A stretch of DNA of 64,000 nucleotides from Alphaproteobacteria bacterium (GTDB lineage: Bacteria; Pseudomonadota; Alphaproteobacteria; Sphingomonadales; Sphingomonadaceae): NCBI GenBank assembly GCA_018970445.1, contig JAGWWF010000002.1:1-64000 (forward strand), read 5' to 3'. Below are positions 40,552 to 49,442 of the stretch, in pieces. A program made the position numbers and the translations under genes. Every line of letters starts with the position of its first letter. Within the stretch, counting starts at the first letter, position 1. The notes beneath the pieces are model-generated. The model had not been told where the DNA came from. It did not search any database and worked only from the letters and a program-made list of their open reading frames with translations.

Positions 40552-42720
40552 TCATTCGCCCGGGCGATAGCGGCGCTCGACATGGCCGGCCAGCTGCGCA
40601 TCGGTGAAATAGACCGGGCGCAGGGCGTGGGCGGCATAGCGATCGGCCTGATCGCGGAAATGCGGGCTGGCCGCATCGCCGCGCTGGCCGCCGGCATGGA
40701 TGGCGCGGGCCTCCGGCCCATCCTTGCCGAATCGCACCACGGCGACAAAGCTGTTGCCATAATCGCCATACCAGCGCTTCGTGCCGTCACGCGGGCGTGA
40801 GCCAAAGCTGGCCAGGCTGCCCCAGTTGCCGCTGGCAAAGGGCACGGCCACCGATGGCAGCCGGTCGTCATAGGCTTGCGCGATGTTGGCGGTCAGGCGC
40901 TGGAAGCGGTTGATGTGGCCCCACGGCACGTCCCAGCCGCCAAAATCGCCGGCAAGCCGGCCCAAGGCCACATCCAGCGCCGCCAGCCGATCGGCATCGG
41001 CGATCCTGTCGCCGGCCAGATAGGTGGTGAGGGCGGCCGAATCGGCCCGCGCGGCCGCGCCAAAGCGGCGGATCATCTCGTCGCCCCAGAACACGGCCAG
41101 GCTGGTGGCGGTGGAGGCGGCACCGGTGCGATAATCCCAGGCCTTGAGCGTGGCGACAGGCGCGGCCAGCCGATCCTTCTGCGCGCCGGCCGGCAGCGCA
41201 TCCCAGGCCTTGACCAGGCCGGGGATGGTATCGGCAAAGCCCTGCAGATAGGGATCATAGGCGGTGGCGATCAGGCTATCGAGATCAAATTTGCGATCAC
41301 CCGACAACAGCCGCAGCGCATTGGGGCCGCGCGGGTTTTCGCCGGCCGAATCCATGTAGCGCGGGAAGGCCGCCTGTTTCGGGCTGTCCGGCCCGGCCGC
41401 CGTCCACGGCCAGTTGTTGACGTTGAACACGAAGCCGCTGTTCGGGTTGGCCACCGATGGCAGCTGGTCAAGGCTGTGTTCGCCCTGCCAGTCGGTGGCG
41501 GGATCGCTGCCGTCCACCGGCTTCTTCCAGTCAAAGCGATTGTCGCGGATCGGCACGAATTGCGGGTGGAGATAGGCGATCTCGCCCCTGGAACTGGCAA
41601 ACAGCGTGGCGTTGGACGAATTGGCCCGGCGCGACGCAACCTTGAGATAGGAGGCCAGGTCGCTGGTCTTGGTGCGCAGGAAGCTTTGTTCCAGCGCGGC
41701 GACCGGCCGGTGCATCAGGGCGATGGCGATCCATTTGCCAGCTTCGGCGCGGATCACCGGGCCGTGGTGCGATCGCCACGTGGTGAACACCCGCGTCTTC
41801 ATGCTGCCGTCAGCCGCCTTGTAGGGCACGCTGATGGTCTTTTCCACCAGCGGTTTCCAGCTGGCGCCGTGCAGATAATGCCAACGGCCGCCCTTGCGTT
41901 CGACGGTGAGAGCAAATTCGTCGATATTGTCCACGCCGGAACTGGTGTGCATCCAGCCCACGTTGCGGTTGAAGCCCTGATAGACGAAGAACTGCCCCCA
42001 GGTGCTGGCGCCATAGGCATCCAGCCCCTCGCCGCTTTCCACCTTGGCCTCGCTGCGGAAATAGAAGCTGGTGTGCGGATTGATCAGCAGCAGCGCATCG
42101 CCGCTGGTGCTGCGGCCGGGTGCCAGCGCCATGCCGTTGGAGCCGGCCGGTTCGGCCAGCTCGCTGCCCAGATCCAGCGCCGACAGCTTCGCCGGCTGGC
42201 CGGTGTAGAAGGCTTCCAGCCGGGCCAGGTTGATGCTTTCGATGTCGCCGCCGATGCTGCCTTCCGAGAAGGACAGCGCCATCCACGGTTCGAAGCGGGT
42301 GATGACGCGCGGTTTCACCTGGGGGTGGGTCGCCAGATAATGGTTCAGCGCATCGGCCCAGGCGGTGCACAGGCTTTTCAGCCAGCCGGGCGCGGCCTTG
42401 TATTGTGCCTGCAATTCGGCCGGATCGATGAACAATTTCATCCGCAGATCGCGCCAGATGGCGGCTTCGCCCTCGGTTTCGGCCAGGCGGCCCACCGCGT
42501 TGATGAAGTTGGTTTCGACGCGGCCCCAATCATCCTCGGCCTGGGCGTGGATCATGCCGAACACGGCATCGGCATCGGTCTTGCCCTTGATGTGGGGCAC
42601 GCCCCAATCATCGCGGGCGATGGTGACGGCAGCGCTGCGCGCGGCCCAGCGATCCGTTTCGGGGGAGGCCAGTGCGGGCGCGGCGAGGAGGGAGGCGAGG
42701 AGCAGGGCGCGGTTGATCAT
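40552..42720 (-). CDS. penicillin acylase family (AHL-acylase-like) hydrolase
   Basis: The 722-residue precursor has a signal peptide (MINRALLLASLLAAPALA) and belongs to the Ntn-hydrolases. The autocatalytic site is 'AEPAGSNGMALAPGRS', with predicted cleavage after Gly193 and Ser194 as N-terminal nucleophile of the beta chain; 'LLLINPHTSF' follows as usual. The alpha chain includes 'TIARDDWGVPHIKGKTDADAVFGMIHAQAEDD'-type sequence. Such enzymes hydrolyse amide bonds of penicillins or acyl-homoserine lactones in the periplasm; the PvdQ/QuiP-like branch is likely but the substrate is not predictable. Its start overlaps the upstream MFS stop by four bases. Confidence 0.9.
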   Translation of the reverse strand: MINRALLLASLLAAPALASPETDRWAARSAAVTIARDDWGVPHIKGKTDADAVFGMIHAQAEDDWGRVETNFINAVGRLAETEGEAAIWRDLRMKLFIDPAELQAQYKAAPGWLKSLCTAWADALNHYLATHPQVKPRVITRFEPWMALSFSEGSIGGDIESINLARLEAFYTGQPAKLSALDLGSELAEPAGSNGMALAPGRSTSGDALLLINPHTSFYFRSEAKVESGEGLDAYGASTWGQFFVYQGFNRNVGWMHTSSGVDNIDEFALTVERKGGRWHYLHGASWKPLVEKTISVPYKAADGSMKTRVFTTWRSHHGPVIRAEAGKWIAIALMHRPVAALEQSFLRTKTSDLASYLKVASRRANSSNATLFASSRGEIAYLHPQFVPIRDNRFDWKKPVDGSDPATDWQGEHSLDQLPSVANPNSGFVFNVNNWPWTAAGPDSPKQAAFPRYMDSAGENPRGPNALRLLSGDRKFDLDSLIATAYDPYLQGFADTIPGLVKAWDALPAGAQKDRLAAPVATLKAWDYRTGAASTATSLAVFWGDEMIRRFGAAARADSAALTTYLAGDRIADADRLAALDVALGRLAGDFGGWDVPWGHINRFQRLTANIAQAYDDRLPSVAVPFASGNWGSLASFGSRPRDGTKRWYGDYGNSFVAVVRFGKDGPEARAIHAGGQRGDAASPHFRDQADRYAAHALRPVYFTDAQLAGHVERRYRPGE

Positions 42721-44006
42721 CCCCCAAGGCTAGAGCCCGAACCCCCCTTGGGCAAGAGCGCCAAGCCTATCACAGACACCAGCGCCGCGCCGGCAAGATA
42801 CCAGCCGACAGCGCCAATGCCATATTGGCTGGCCAGCGATGCGCCGATGACGGGCGTGAGGCCGCCGCCGATGATGCCACCCATGTTGAAGGCCACCGAT
42901 GCCCCGGTATAGCGCACCCGCGCCGGAAACAGGCCGGGCAGGAAGGCCCCCAATGGCCCATAGACAAAGCCCATGACGAACAGGCTGAACGCCAGAAAGG
43001 CGAACACGCCGGCCGTGCCGCCGGCCATCAGCGGCCCCATGGCAGCGCCGACGACCACAGTGGCCAGACTGCCCAGCATCAGCACGCGCGCCGGGCTGCT
43101 GCGATCGGCCAGCCAGCCCGCCGCAATGATGCCGGCCGCCAGGAACAGGATCGCGCCCAGTTGCAGTTGCAGGAATTCGCTGCGCGCATAGCCAAGCTGC
43201 GTGGTGCCAAAGCCCAGCGCGAAGGCGGTGGCGATGTAGAAGATGGCAAAGCAGGTGACGGCCGCCGCCACACCGCACAGGGTTGCGCGGCCATGGTGGC
43301 GCACCAGTTCGGCCAGCGGCACCGCCGGCGGCTTTTCATGGGCCAGCATGGCGGCAAAGGCCGGGGTTTCCAGGATGGTCAGCCGCACCCACAGGCCGAT
43401 GCCGACCAGCAGGATCGATCCGGCAAAGGGCAGCCGCCAGCCCCATTCCAGGAACTGGCCATCATCCAGCCACAGGCCCAGCGCCAGGAACAGGCCATTG
43501 GCGGCGATGAAGCCCACCGGTGCGCCCAGTTGCGGGAACATGCCATAGCGCGCGCGCCAGCCCGGCGGGGCATTTTCCACCGCCAGCAGCGCCGCCCCGC
43601 CCCATTCGCCGCCCAGACCAAAGCCCTGGCCAAAGCGCAGCAGGCACAGGATCGCCGGCGCGGCCACCCCGATGGCGGCATAGGGCGGCAGGAAGGTGAT
43701 GGCAAAGGTGGAACCGCCCATCAGCAGCAAGGACGCCACCAGCGTGGATTTGCGGCCCAGCCGGTCGCCATAATGGCCGAACACCAGCGCGCCGATCGGC
43801 CGGGCGACGAAGGCGACGGCAAAGCTGGCGAAGCTGAGCAGCAGTTGCAGATCGGGATTGTCGGACGGGAAGAACAACGGCCCGAACACCAGCGCGGCAG
43901 CGGTGGCATAGATGTAGAAATCATAGAATTCCACCGCCGTTCCGACCAGGCTGGCGGCGAGGATGCGGCTGGCGGGGGTTGGAGCAGCAATTGTCTGATT
44001 CACCAC
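42717..44006 (-). CDS. MFS transporter, metabolite:H+ symporter type
   Basis: The 429-residue, 12-helix protein has 'ASLVGTAVEFYDFYIYATAAALVF', 'GALVFGHYGDRLGRKSTLVAS' and 'RFGQGFGLGGEWGGAALLAVENAP', typical of the MHS family (ProP, KgtP, shikimate carriers). Start: two adjacent GTG codons at 44006 and 44003 follow GAGG by five and eight bases. An ATG at 44039 in the same frame would add 'MLKQVQHDEVL', but those residues are encoded by the arm of a REP element, so I reject it. Co-transcribed with the acylase (ATGA overlap), so it may import the acylase product. Substrate unknown. Confidence 0.88.
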   Translation of the reverse strand: MVNQTIAAPTPASRILAASLVGTAVEFYDFYIYATAAALVFGPLFFPSDNPDLQLLLSFASFAVAFVARPIGALVFGHYGDRLGRKSTLVASLLLMGGSTFAITFLPPYAAIGVAAPAILCLLRFGQGFGLGGEWGGAALLAVENAPPGWRARYGMFPQLGAPVGFIAANGLFLALGLWLDDGQFLEWGWRLPFAGSILLVGIGLWVRLTILETPAFAAMLAHEKPPAVPLAELVRHHGRATLCGVAAAVTCFAIFYIATAFALGFGTTQLGYARSEFLQLQLGAILFLAAGIIAAGWLADRSSPARVLMLGSLATVVVGAAMGPLMAGGTAGVFAFLAFSLFVMGFVYGPLGAFLPGLFPARVRYTGASVAFNMGGIIGGGLTPVIGASLASQYGIGAVGWYLAGAALVSVIGLALLPKGGSGSSLGG

Positions 44007-44015
44007 AAGAACCTC

Positions 44016-44115
44016 GTCATGCTGAACCTGTTTCAGCATCCATGGGGCGGATTTTCCAAACGGGTGGCCGGTGACAACGCGGGAGCCATGGATGCTGAAA
44101 CAAGTTCAGCATGAC
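44016..44115. repeat. inverted-repeat element, family B, copy 2
   Basis: Arms 44016-44045 and 44086-44115 are complementary over 30 bases with one mismatch around a 40-base spacer; same arm sequence as at 2619-2717 and 51921-52018. The left arm lies just upstream of the MFS start codon and can be read through in frame. Confidence 0.88.
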
Positions 44116-44195
44116 ATCGGGATTGGTCGGAAGGGAATGGCCCATCTGCACAAATGCTGGCCGCACAGGCTCGCGGCGCTCGCACCCGCCCCCGG

Positions 44196-44216
44196 CCCCT
44201 CCCTTGCAGGGAGGGG
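44196..44216 (-). terminator. GC-rich hairpin after lysA
   Basis: CCCCTCCC (44196-44203) pairs with GGGAGGGG (44209-44216) around TTGCA, 11 bases downstream of the lysA stop. No T-run follows, so it may be a weak terminator or another intergenic repeat. Confidence 0.4.
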
Positions 44217-44227
44217 AGACCTGCCCC

Positions 44228-45493
44228 TCACAGCCACGGCGGGTTGGCATCCAGCGCCAGCATGGCGGCCGGCTGGTTGCGTTGCGAAACGATCGCCCAA
44301 GACGCGCCCTTCACCATCACTTCCGGCACCAGTGGCCGCGAATTATAAGTGCTGGCCATGGTGGCGCCATAGGCCCCGGCGGTCATGAAGGCGACCAGAT
44401 CGCCGGCCGCCACATCCTCCATCTCGCGGTCGGCCGCGAAGGTATCGCCGGTTTCGCAGATCGGCCCCACCACGGTGGCGGTGGTGCGCGTCGCCCTGGG
44501 GTGGACGGCGAGGATATCGTGCCAGGCGTTGTAGAGCGAGGGCCGCAGCAGATCGTTCATCGCGGCATCGACGACGATGAAATGTTTTGACGCGCCCTCC
44601 TTGGTGAGGATGACTTCGGACACCAGCACGCCGGCATTGCCGACGATCATGCGGCCGGGTTCGAACATCAGCCGCCACGGCCAGCCGGCGGTGGCGCGGG
44701 CGACCATTTCGGCATAGGCGGCGGGCGGCGGCGGGGCGGGCTGATCACGCCTGTAGGGCACGCCAAGGCCGCCGCCCACATCGATGCGGCGGATCTGGTG
44801 GCCGGCGGCTTCCAGTTCACGGGCCAGATCGCCCAGCTTGCGGATGGCATCCTCCACCGGCTCCAGATCGGTGAGCTGGCTGCCGATGTGCGCCGCCAGG
44901 CCCACGGGGCGCAGATGGGGATGGGCGGCGGCCTGGGCAAAAGCGGCGGGCAGCCGTTCCCACGGGATGCCGAACTTGGCGTCGGCGCCGCCGGTGCTGA
45001 TCTTGCCATGCGTCTTGGGATCGACCGCCGGGTTGATGCGGATGGCGATTTCCACCACCGCGCCCCTGGCGGCGGCGACAGCGGCCAGCATGTCGATCTC
45101 CGCTTCGGATTCGACGTTGAATTGCAAGATGCCGGCATCCACCCCGGCCGCCAGTTCGGCGCGGGTCTTGCCCACGCCGGAAAACACGATGCGGTTTGCC
45201 GGCACGCCGGCGGCGAGCGCGCGGGCCAGTTCACCGCCCGACACGACATCGGCACCGGCGCCCAGCCGGGCCAGCGTGGCCAGCACGGCCAGATTGGGAT
45301 TGGCCTTCACCGCAAAGGCGACCAGCGGGTTTCCATCGCCCAGTCCGGCAACGGCATCGCGGAACACGGTGAAATGCCGCTCCATGGTGGCGCTGCTGTA
45401 ACAGTAAAAGGGCGTGCCCACCTGTTTGGCCAGGGCGGCGAGGCTGACATCCTCGGCATGCATGACGCCGTCGCGAAACTGGAAATGGTCCAT
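44228..45493 (-). CDS. lysA: diaminopimelate decarboxylase
   Basis: The 421-residue fold-type III PLP enzyme makes L-lysine from meso-diaminopimelate, the last step of lysine synthesis. Visible parts: 'TPFYCYSSATMERHF', the PLP lysine in 'VAFAVKANPNLAVL', 'GLAAHIGSQLTDLEP', 'DVGGGLGVPY', 'FEPGRMIVGNAGVLVSEV' and the active-site 'CETGDTFAADREM'. The ATG at 45493 gives the family N-terminus; upstream in-frame codons overlap the lptM-like gene. Third gene of argH-lptM-lysA, ten bases after lptM. Confidence 0.96.
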   Translation of the reverse strand: MDHFQFRDGVMHAEDVSLAALAKQVGTPFYCYSSATMERHFTVFRDAVAGLGDGNPLVAFAVKANPNLAVLATLARLGAGADVVSGGELARALAAGVPANRIVFSGVGKTRAELAAGVDAGILQFNVESEAEIDMLAAVAAARGAVVEIAIRINPAVDPKTHGKISTGGADAKFGIPWERLPAAFAQAAAHPHLRPVGLAAHIGSQLTDLEPVEDAIRKLGDLARELEAAGHQIRRIDVGGGLGVPYRRDQPAPPPPAAYAEMVARATAGWPWRLMFEPGRMIVGNAGVLVSEVILTKEGASKHFIVVDAAMNDLLRPSLYNAWHDILAVHPRATRTTATVVGPICETGDTFAADREMEDVAAGDLVAFMTAGAYGATMASTYNSRPLVPEVMVKGASWAIVSQRNQPAAMLALDANPPWL

Positions 45494-45503
45494 TGGGCAG
45501 GCC

Positions 45504-45743
45504 TCAGCGGGGCGGGGGCAGGTTGAAGGGATCATTGCCGCGTTCGGGCAACGGGCCCTGATTGTCGTCCACCCGCTGCGGCACCGCCTGGGGATCAAGC
45601 CGCAGCATTTCCTGCGGGGTGGCAGCGCGCACCTGGGTTTCGCCGCGCTGCGGGGCGGGGCGGCCGGCGGTGGGGGCCAGCGCGCCCTGCTTGCCGCAGC
45701 CGGCCAGCAGCAGCAGCGCGATCAGGGCCAGCGCCCGCTTCAC
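45504..45743 (-). CDS. small LptM-like lipoprotein
   Basis: The 79-residue protein starts with GTG at 45743 ([22 protein letters not shown]); the lipobox LAGC gives a lipidated Cys after a short hydrophobic signal, and the rest is a Pro/Gln-rich tail ending '[11 protein letters not shown]'. A short lipoprotein of this kind between argH and lysA is a regular feature and corresponds to LptM (YifL), which assists maturation of the LPS translocon LptD in enterics. The function here is by position and length only. The start overlaps the argH stop by four bases (GTGA). Confidence 0.78.
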   Translation of the reverse strand: MKRALALIALLLLAGCGKQGALAPTAGRPAPQRGETQVRAATPQEMLRLDPQAVPQRVDDNQGPLPERGNDPFNLPPPR

Positions 45744-47245
45744 AGGCGCGCCCGTGCGGCCGCGATGGCAGCGCGCACATTGGCGGGCGCGGTGCCGCCA
45801 AAGCTGGTTCGGCTGGCCACGCTGGCTTCGACGCTCAGCACGTCGCGGACGGCCTTGGTGATGCGGCTGTCGATGGCCTTGAGCTCGGCATCGGTCAGGC
45901 CGTTGAGATCGCTGCCCCTGGCCTCGGCGGCCTTGACGCACTTGCCGGTGATTTCATGGGCTTCGCGGAACGGCACGCCGGCCACCCGCACCAGCCAGTC
46001 GGCCAGATCGGTGGCGGTGGAAAAGCCCGAATTGGCCGCGGCTCGCATCTTCGCCTTGTTGAACGTGATGGTTTCCACCATGCCGGTCATGCTCGCCAGG
46101 CACAGGCCCAGATCGTCGAAGGCGGCGAACACGGTGGATTTGTCGTCCTGCATGTCCTTGGAATAGGCCAAAGGCAGGCCCTTCATCACCACCGACAGCC
46201 GGGTGAAGGCGGCGAGGAATTCACCGGATTTGGCGCGCACCAGTTCGGCGGCATCGGGGTTGCGCTTTTGCGGCATGATGCTGCTGCCGGTGGACCAGGC
46301 ATCGGGCAGGGTGATGAAGCCATAGGGCTGGCTGGCCCAGATGATGATTTCCTCGGCCAGGCGCGACAAATGGAGCCCGGTCATGTGGGTGGCGCTGAGA
46401 TATTCCAGTGCGAAATCCCGGTCTGACACGCTGTCGAGGCTGTTGCGCGTGGGGCCGGCAAAGCCCAGCGCCTTTGCGGTCATCTGCCGGTCGATGGGGA
46501 AGCTGGTGCCGGCCAGGGCGGCGGCGCCCAGCGGGCATTCGTCCATGCGGGCCGCCGCATCGGCAAAGCGGCTGCGATCGCGGCCGAGCATCTCGACATA
46601 GGCCATCAGGTGATGGCCCAGCGTGACGGGTTGCGCCACCTGCAGATGGGTGAAGCCGGGCATGATCGTATCGGCATGCTCCTCGGCGCGCTTGAGCAGC
46701 GCGGCGATCAGCGCCTTGAGCGCGCCATCGGCTTCGGCGCAGGCGGCCTTCACCCACAGGCGGAAATCCACCGCCACCTGATCGTTGCGGCTGCGCGCGG
46801 TGTGCAGGCGGCCGGCGGCGGGGCCGATGATGTCCTTCAGCCGGGTTTCGACGTGGAGGTGGATATCCTCCAGCGCCAGATTTTCGACCAGCTTGCCGGC
46901 TTCATATTCGGCGGCAATCTGTTGCAGCCCCTTGTCGATGGCGTCGGCATCGGCGGCCGAGACGATGCCCTGCCTGGCCAGCATGGCCACATGCGCGCGG
47001 CTGCCGGCGATGTCCTGCCGCCACAGCCGTTTGTCAACGCCGATGGAGGCGTTGATCTGCTGCATGATCGCCGACGGGCCGGCGCCGAAGCGGCCGCCCC
47101 ACAGGCTGTTGGCGGCGGCGGTGCCAACCGGCTTTGCTGTGTCGCTGCTCATGGTCTGCGCCGATAGTGGATTGCCGCCCAGCCCGCAACCAACCGCGCC
47201 GCCCACGGCCGCCAGTTTCAGCGCATCGCGCCGCGATATCGTCAT
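45740..47245 (-). CDS. argH: argininosuccinate lyase with an N-terminal Tat-like signal
   Basis: Residues from ~43 on are a normal ArgH: '[21 protein letters not shown]', '[17 protein letters not shown]', '[20 protein letters not shown]' and the signature '[20 protein letters not shown]'. The enzyme splits argininosuccinate to arginine and fumarate in the cytoplasm. Oddly the open frame begins with a textbook twin-arginine signal: SRRDALK at residues 4-10, a hydrophobic stretch, and 'PLSAQ' near a possible cleavage site. An alternative start is the ATG at 47152 (residue 32, [10 protein letters not shown]), but it lacks a ribosome site, while the ATG at 47245 is preceded by AAAGGGCAGGG. Start remains uncertain. 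Operon argH-lptM-lysA. Confidence 0.92.
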   Translation of the reverse strand: MTISRRDALKLAAVGGAVGCGLGGNPLSAQTMSSDTAKPVGTAAANSLWGGRFGAGPSAIMQQINASIGVDKRLWRQDIAGSRAHVAMLARQGIVSAADADAIDKGLQQIAAEYEAGKLVENLALEDIHLHVETRLKDIIGPAAGRLHTARSRNDQVAVDFRLWVKAACAEADGALKALIAALLKRAEEHADTIMPGFTHLQVAQPVTLGHHLMAYVEMLGRDRSRFADAAARMDECPLGAAALAGTSFPIDRQMTAKALGFAGPTRNSLDSVSDRDFALEYLSATHMTGLHLSRLAEEIIIWASQPYGFITLPDAWSTGSSIMPQKRNPDAAELVRAKSGEFLAAFTRLSVVMKGLPLAYSKDMQDDKSTVFAAFDDLGLCLASMTGMVETITFNKAKMRAAANSGFSTATDLADWLVRVAGVPFREAHEITGKCVKAAEARGSDLNGLTDAELKAIDSRITKAVRDVLSVEASVASRTSFGGTAPANVRAAIAAARARL

Positions 47246-47345
47246 GCCCTGCCCTTTCGTTCACATGTGCAGCAGTGCCACAGCCGCTTGCCGGCGACCA
47301 CTGCGCTGTTTATCGGGCGGGGGCATGTCACAAGGATCGCCGCCG

Positions 47346-47888
47346 ATGCGCCACCTGCCCCTGATCGCCGCCGCCCTGGCCCTGGCCGCCTGCAACCAGA
47401 GCCCGCCCGACGCCCCAGCGCAAGCCGCCCCGGCCAAGACGGCGGCAGCCCCGATCAACACCATCGATCGCAGCCACGCCGGCGAACCCGGCCCGGCCGC
47501 CGTGACCTGGGAAATGAAGGGCGGCACCAAGCAGAAACTGGCCGATCACAAGGGCATGAAGATGCTGGTCAACCTGTGGGCGACCTGGTGCGCGCCGTGC
47601 ATCGCGGAAATGCCGGCCTTGGACAAGCTGGCCGGCGACGTGCCGGTGATGGTGCTGCCGATTTCCGAGGATATGGAAGGCTGGCAGGTGGTCGACAAGT
47701 TCTGGAGCAAGGGCAAGTTCCAGAATATCGAGAGCGGGCTGGACCAGCCGGGCAGCTATGCCGAAGCGGTGAAGGCCAAGGGCCTGCCGATCACGATCCT
47801 CTATGACGAGAATGGCAAGGAGATCTGGCGCGTGGCGGGCACGCTGGATTGGGGATCGGCCAAGGTGCGCAAGGCGATTGTGGGGTGA
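47346..47888 (+). CDS. TlpA-like thioredoxin-fold lipoprotein
   Basis: The 180-residue protein has a lipoprotein signal with lipobox LAAC (Cys16) and a periplasmic thioredoxin domain: active site WCAPC (Cys82, Cys85) in 'LVNLWATWCAPCIAEMPALDKL' and the cis-Pro region 'KGLPITILYDENGKE'. TlpA/ResA-like proteins keep cysteines reduced for cytochrome c or oxidase assembly. A similar gene is commonly found divergent from argH. It ends before a repeat element that separates it from rho. Confidence 0.92.
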   Translation: MRHLPLIAAALALAACNQSPPDAPAQAAPAKTAAAPINTIDRSHAGEPGPAAVTWEMKGGTKQKLADHKGMKMLVNLWATWCAPCIAEMPALDKLAGDVPVMVLPISEDMEGWQVVDKFWSKGKFQNIESGLDQPGSYAEAVKAKGLPITILYDENGKEIWRVAGTLDWGSAKVRKAIVG

Positions 47889-47898
47889 GCCCCAGCTA

Positions 47899-48031
47899 TC
47901 CTCCCCCTCTGGGGGAGGTGGCACGCACAGCGTGACGGAGGGGGCGACGAGGGGCGCGTGTTTGGGCGGGCCTGGCCGGTGCCGGCCCCCTCCGCCTCCC
48001 GTTGGTCGGCACCTCCCCCAGAGGGGGAGGA
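47899..48031. repeat. inverted-repeat element, family C, between tlpA-like gene and rho
   Basis: TCCTCCCCCTCTGGGGGAGG starts the left arm (47899-47920); the right arm (48010-48031) is its perfect reverse complement over 22 bases, with an 89-base GC-rich spacer that is partly complementary itself. It sits between two convergent genes, where it could also stop transcription from both sides. Confidence 0.8.
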
Positions 48032-48050
48032 ACAACCAAAGCGCGTCCCG

Positions 48051-49307
<1,257 letters not shown>

Positions 49308-49442
49308 GGGGGTCCTCTGGCGCAGAGCGCGGGGAATGGCAGGGAGACTGTGGGGCCCAGTTGAGCCGGGGCGCACCAGGACGGGCGCCAATGTCAGGTC
49401 GGTGCCTAATGTGCGCCGGTTGGGCCGTCAAGGCCCGCGCGG

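Noticed and set aside
40313-40555. 80-residue minus-strand frame covering the yciB end and the gap to the acylase
   Set aside because: Mostly antisense to yciB, no recognised family, and no ribosome site; the 130-base gap itself shows no clear feature.
44016-44039. ATG at 44039 as MFS start
   Set aside because: The added residues are encoded by a repeat arm, while a GAGG site fits the GTG codons at 44006/44003.
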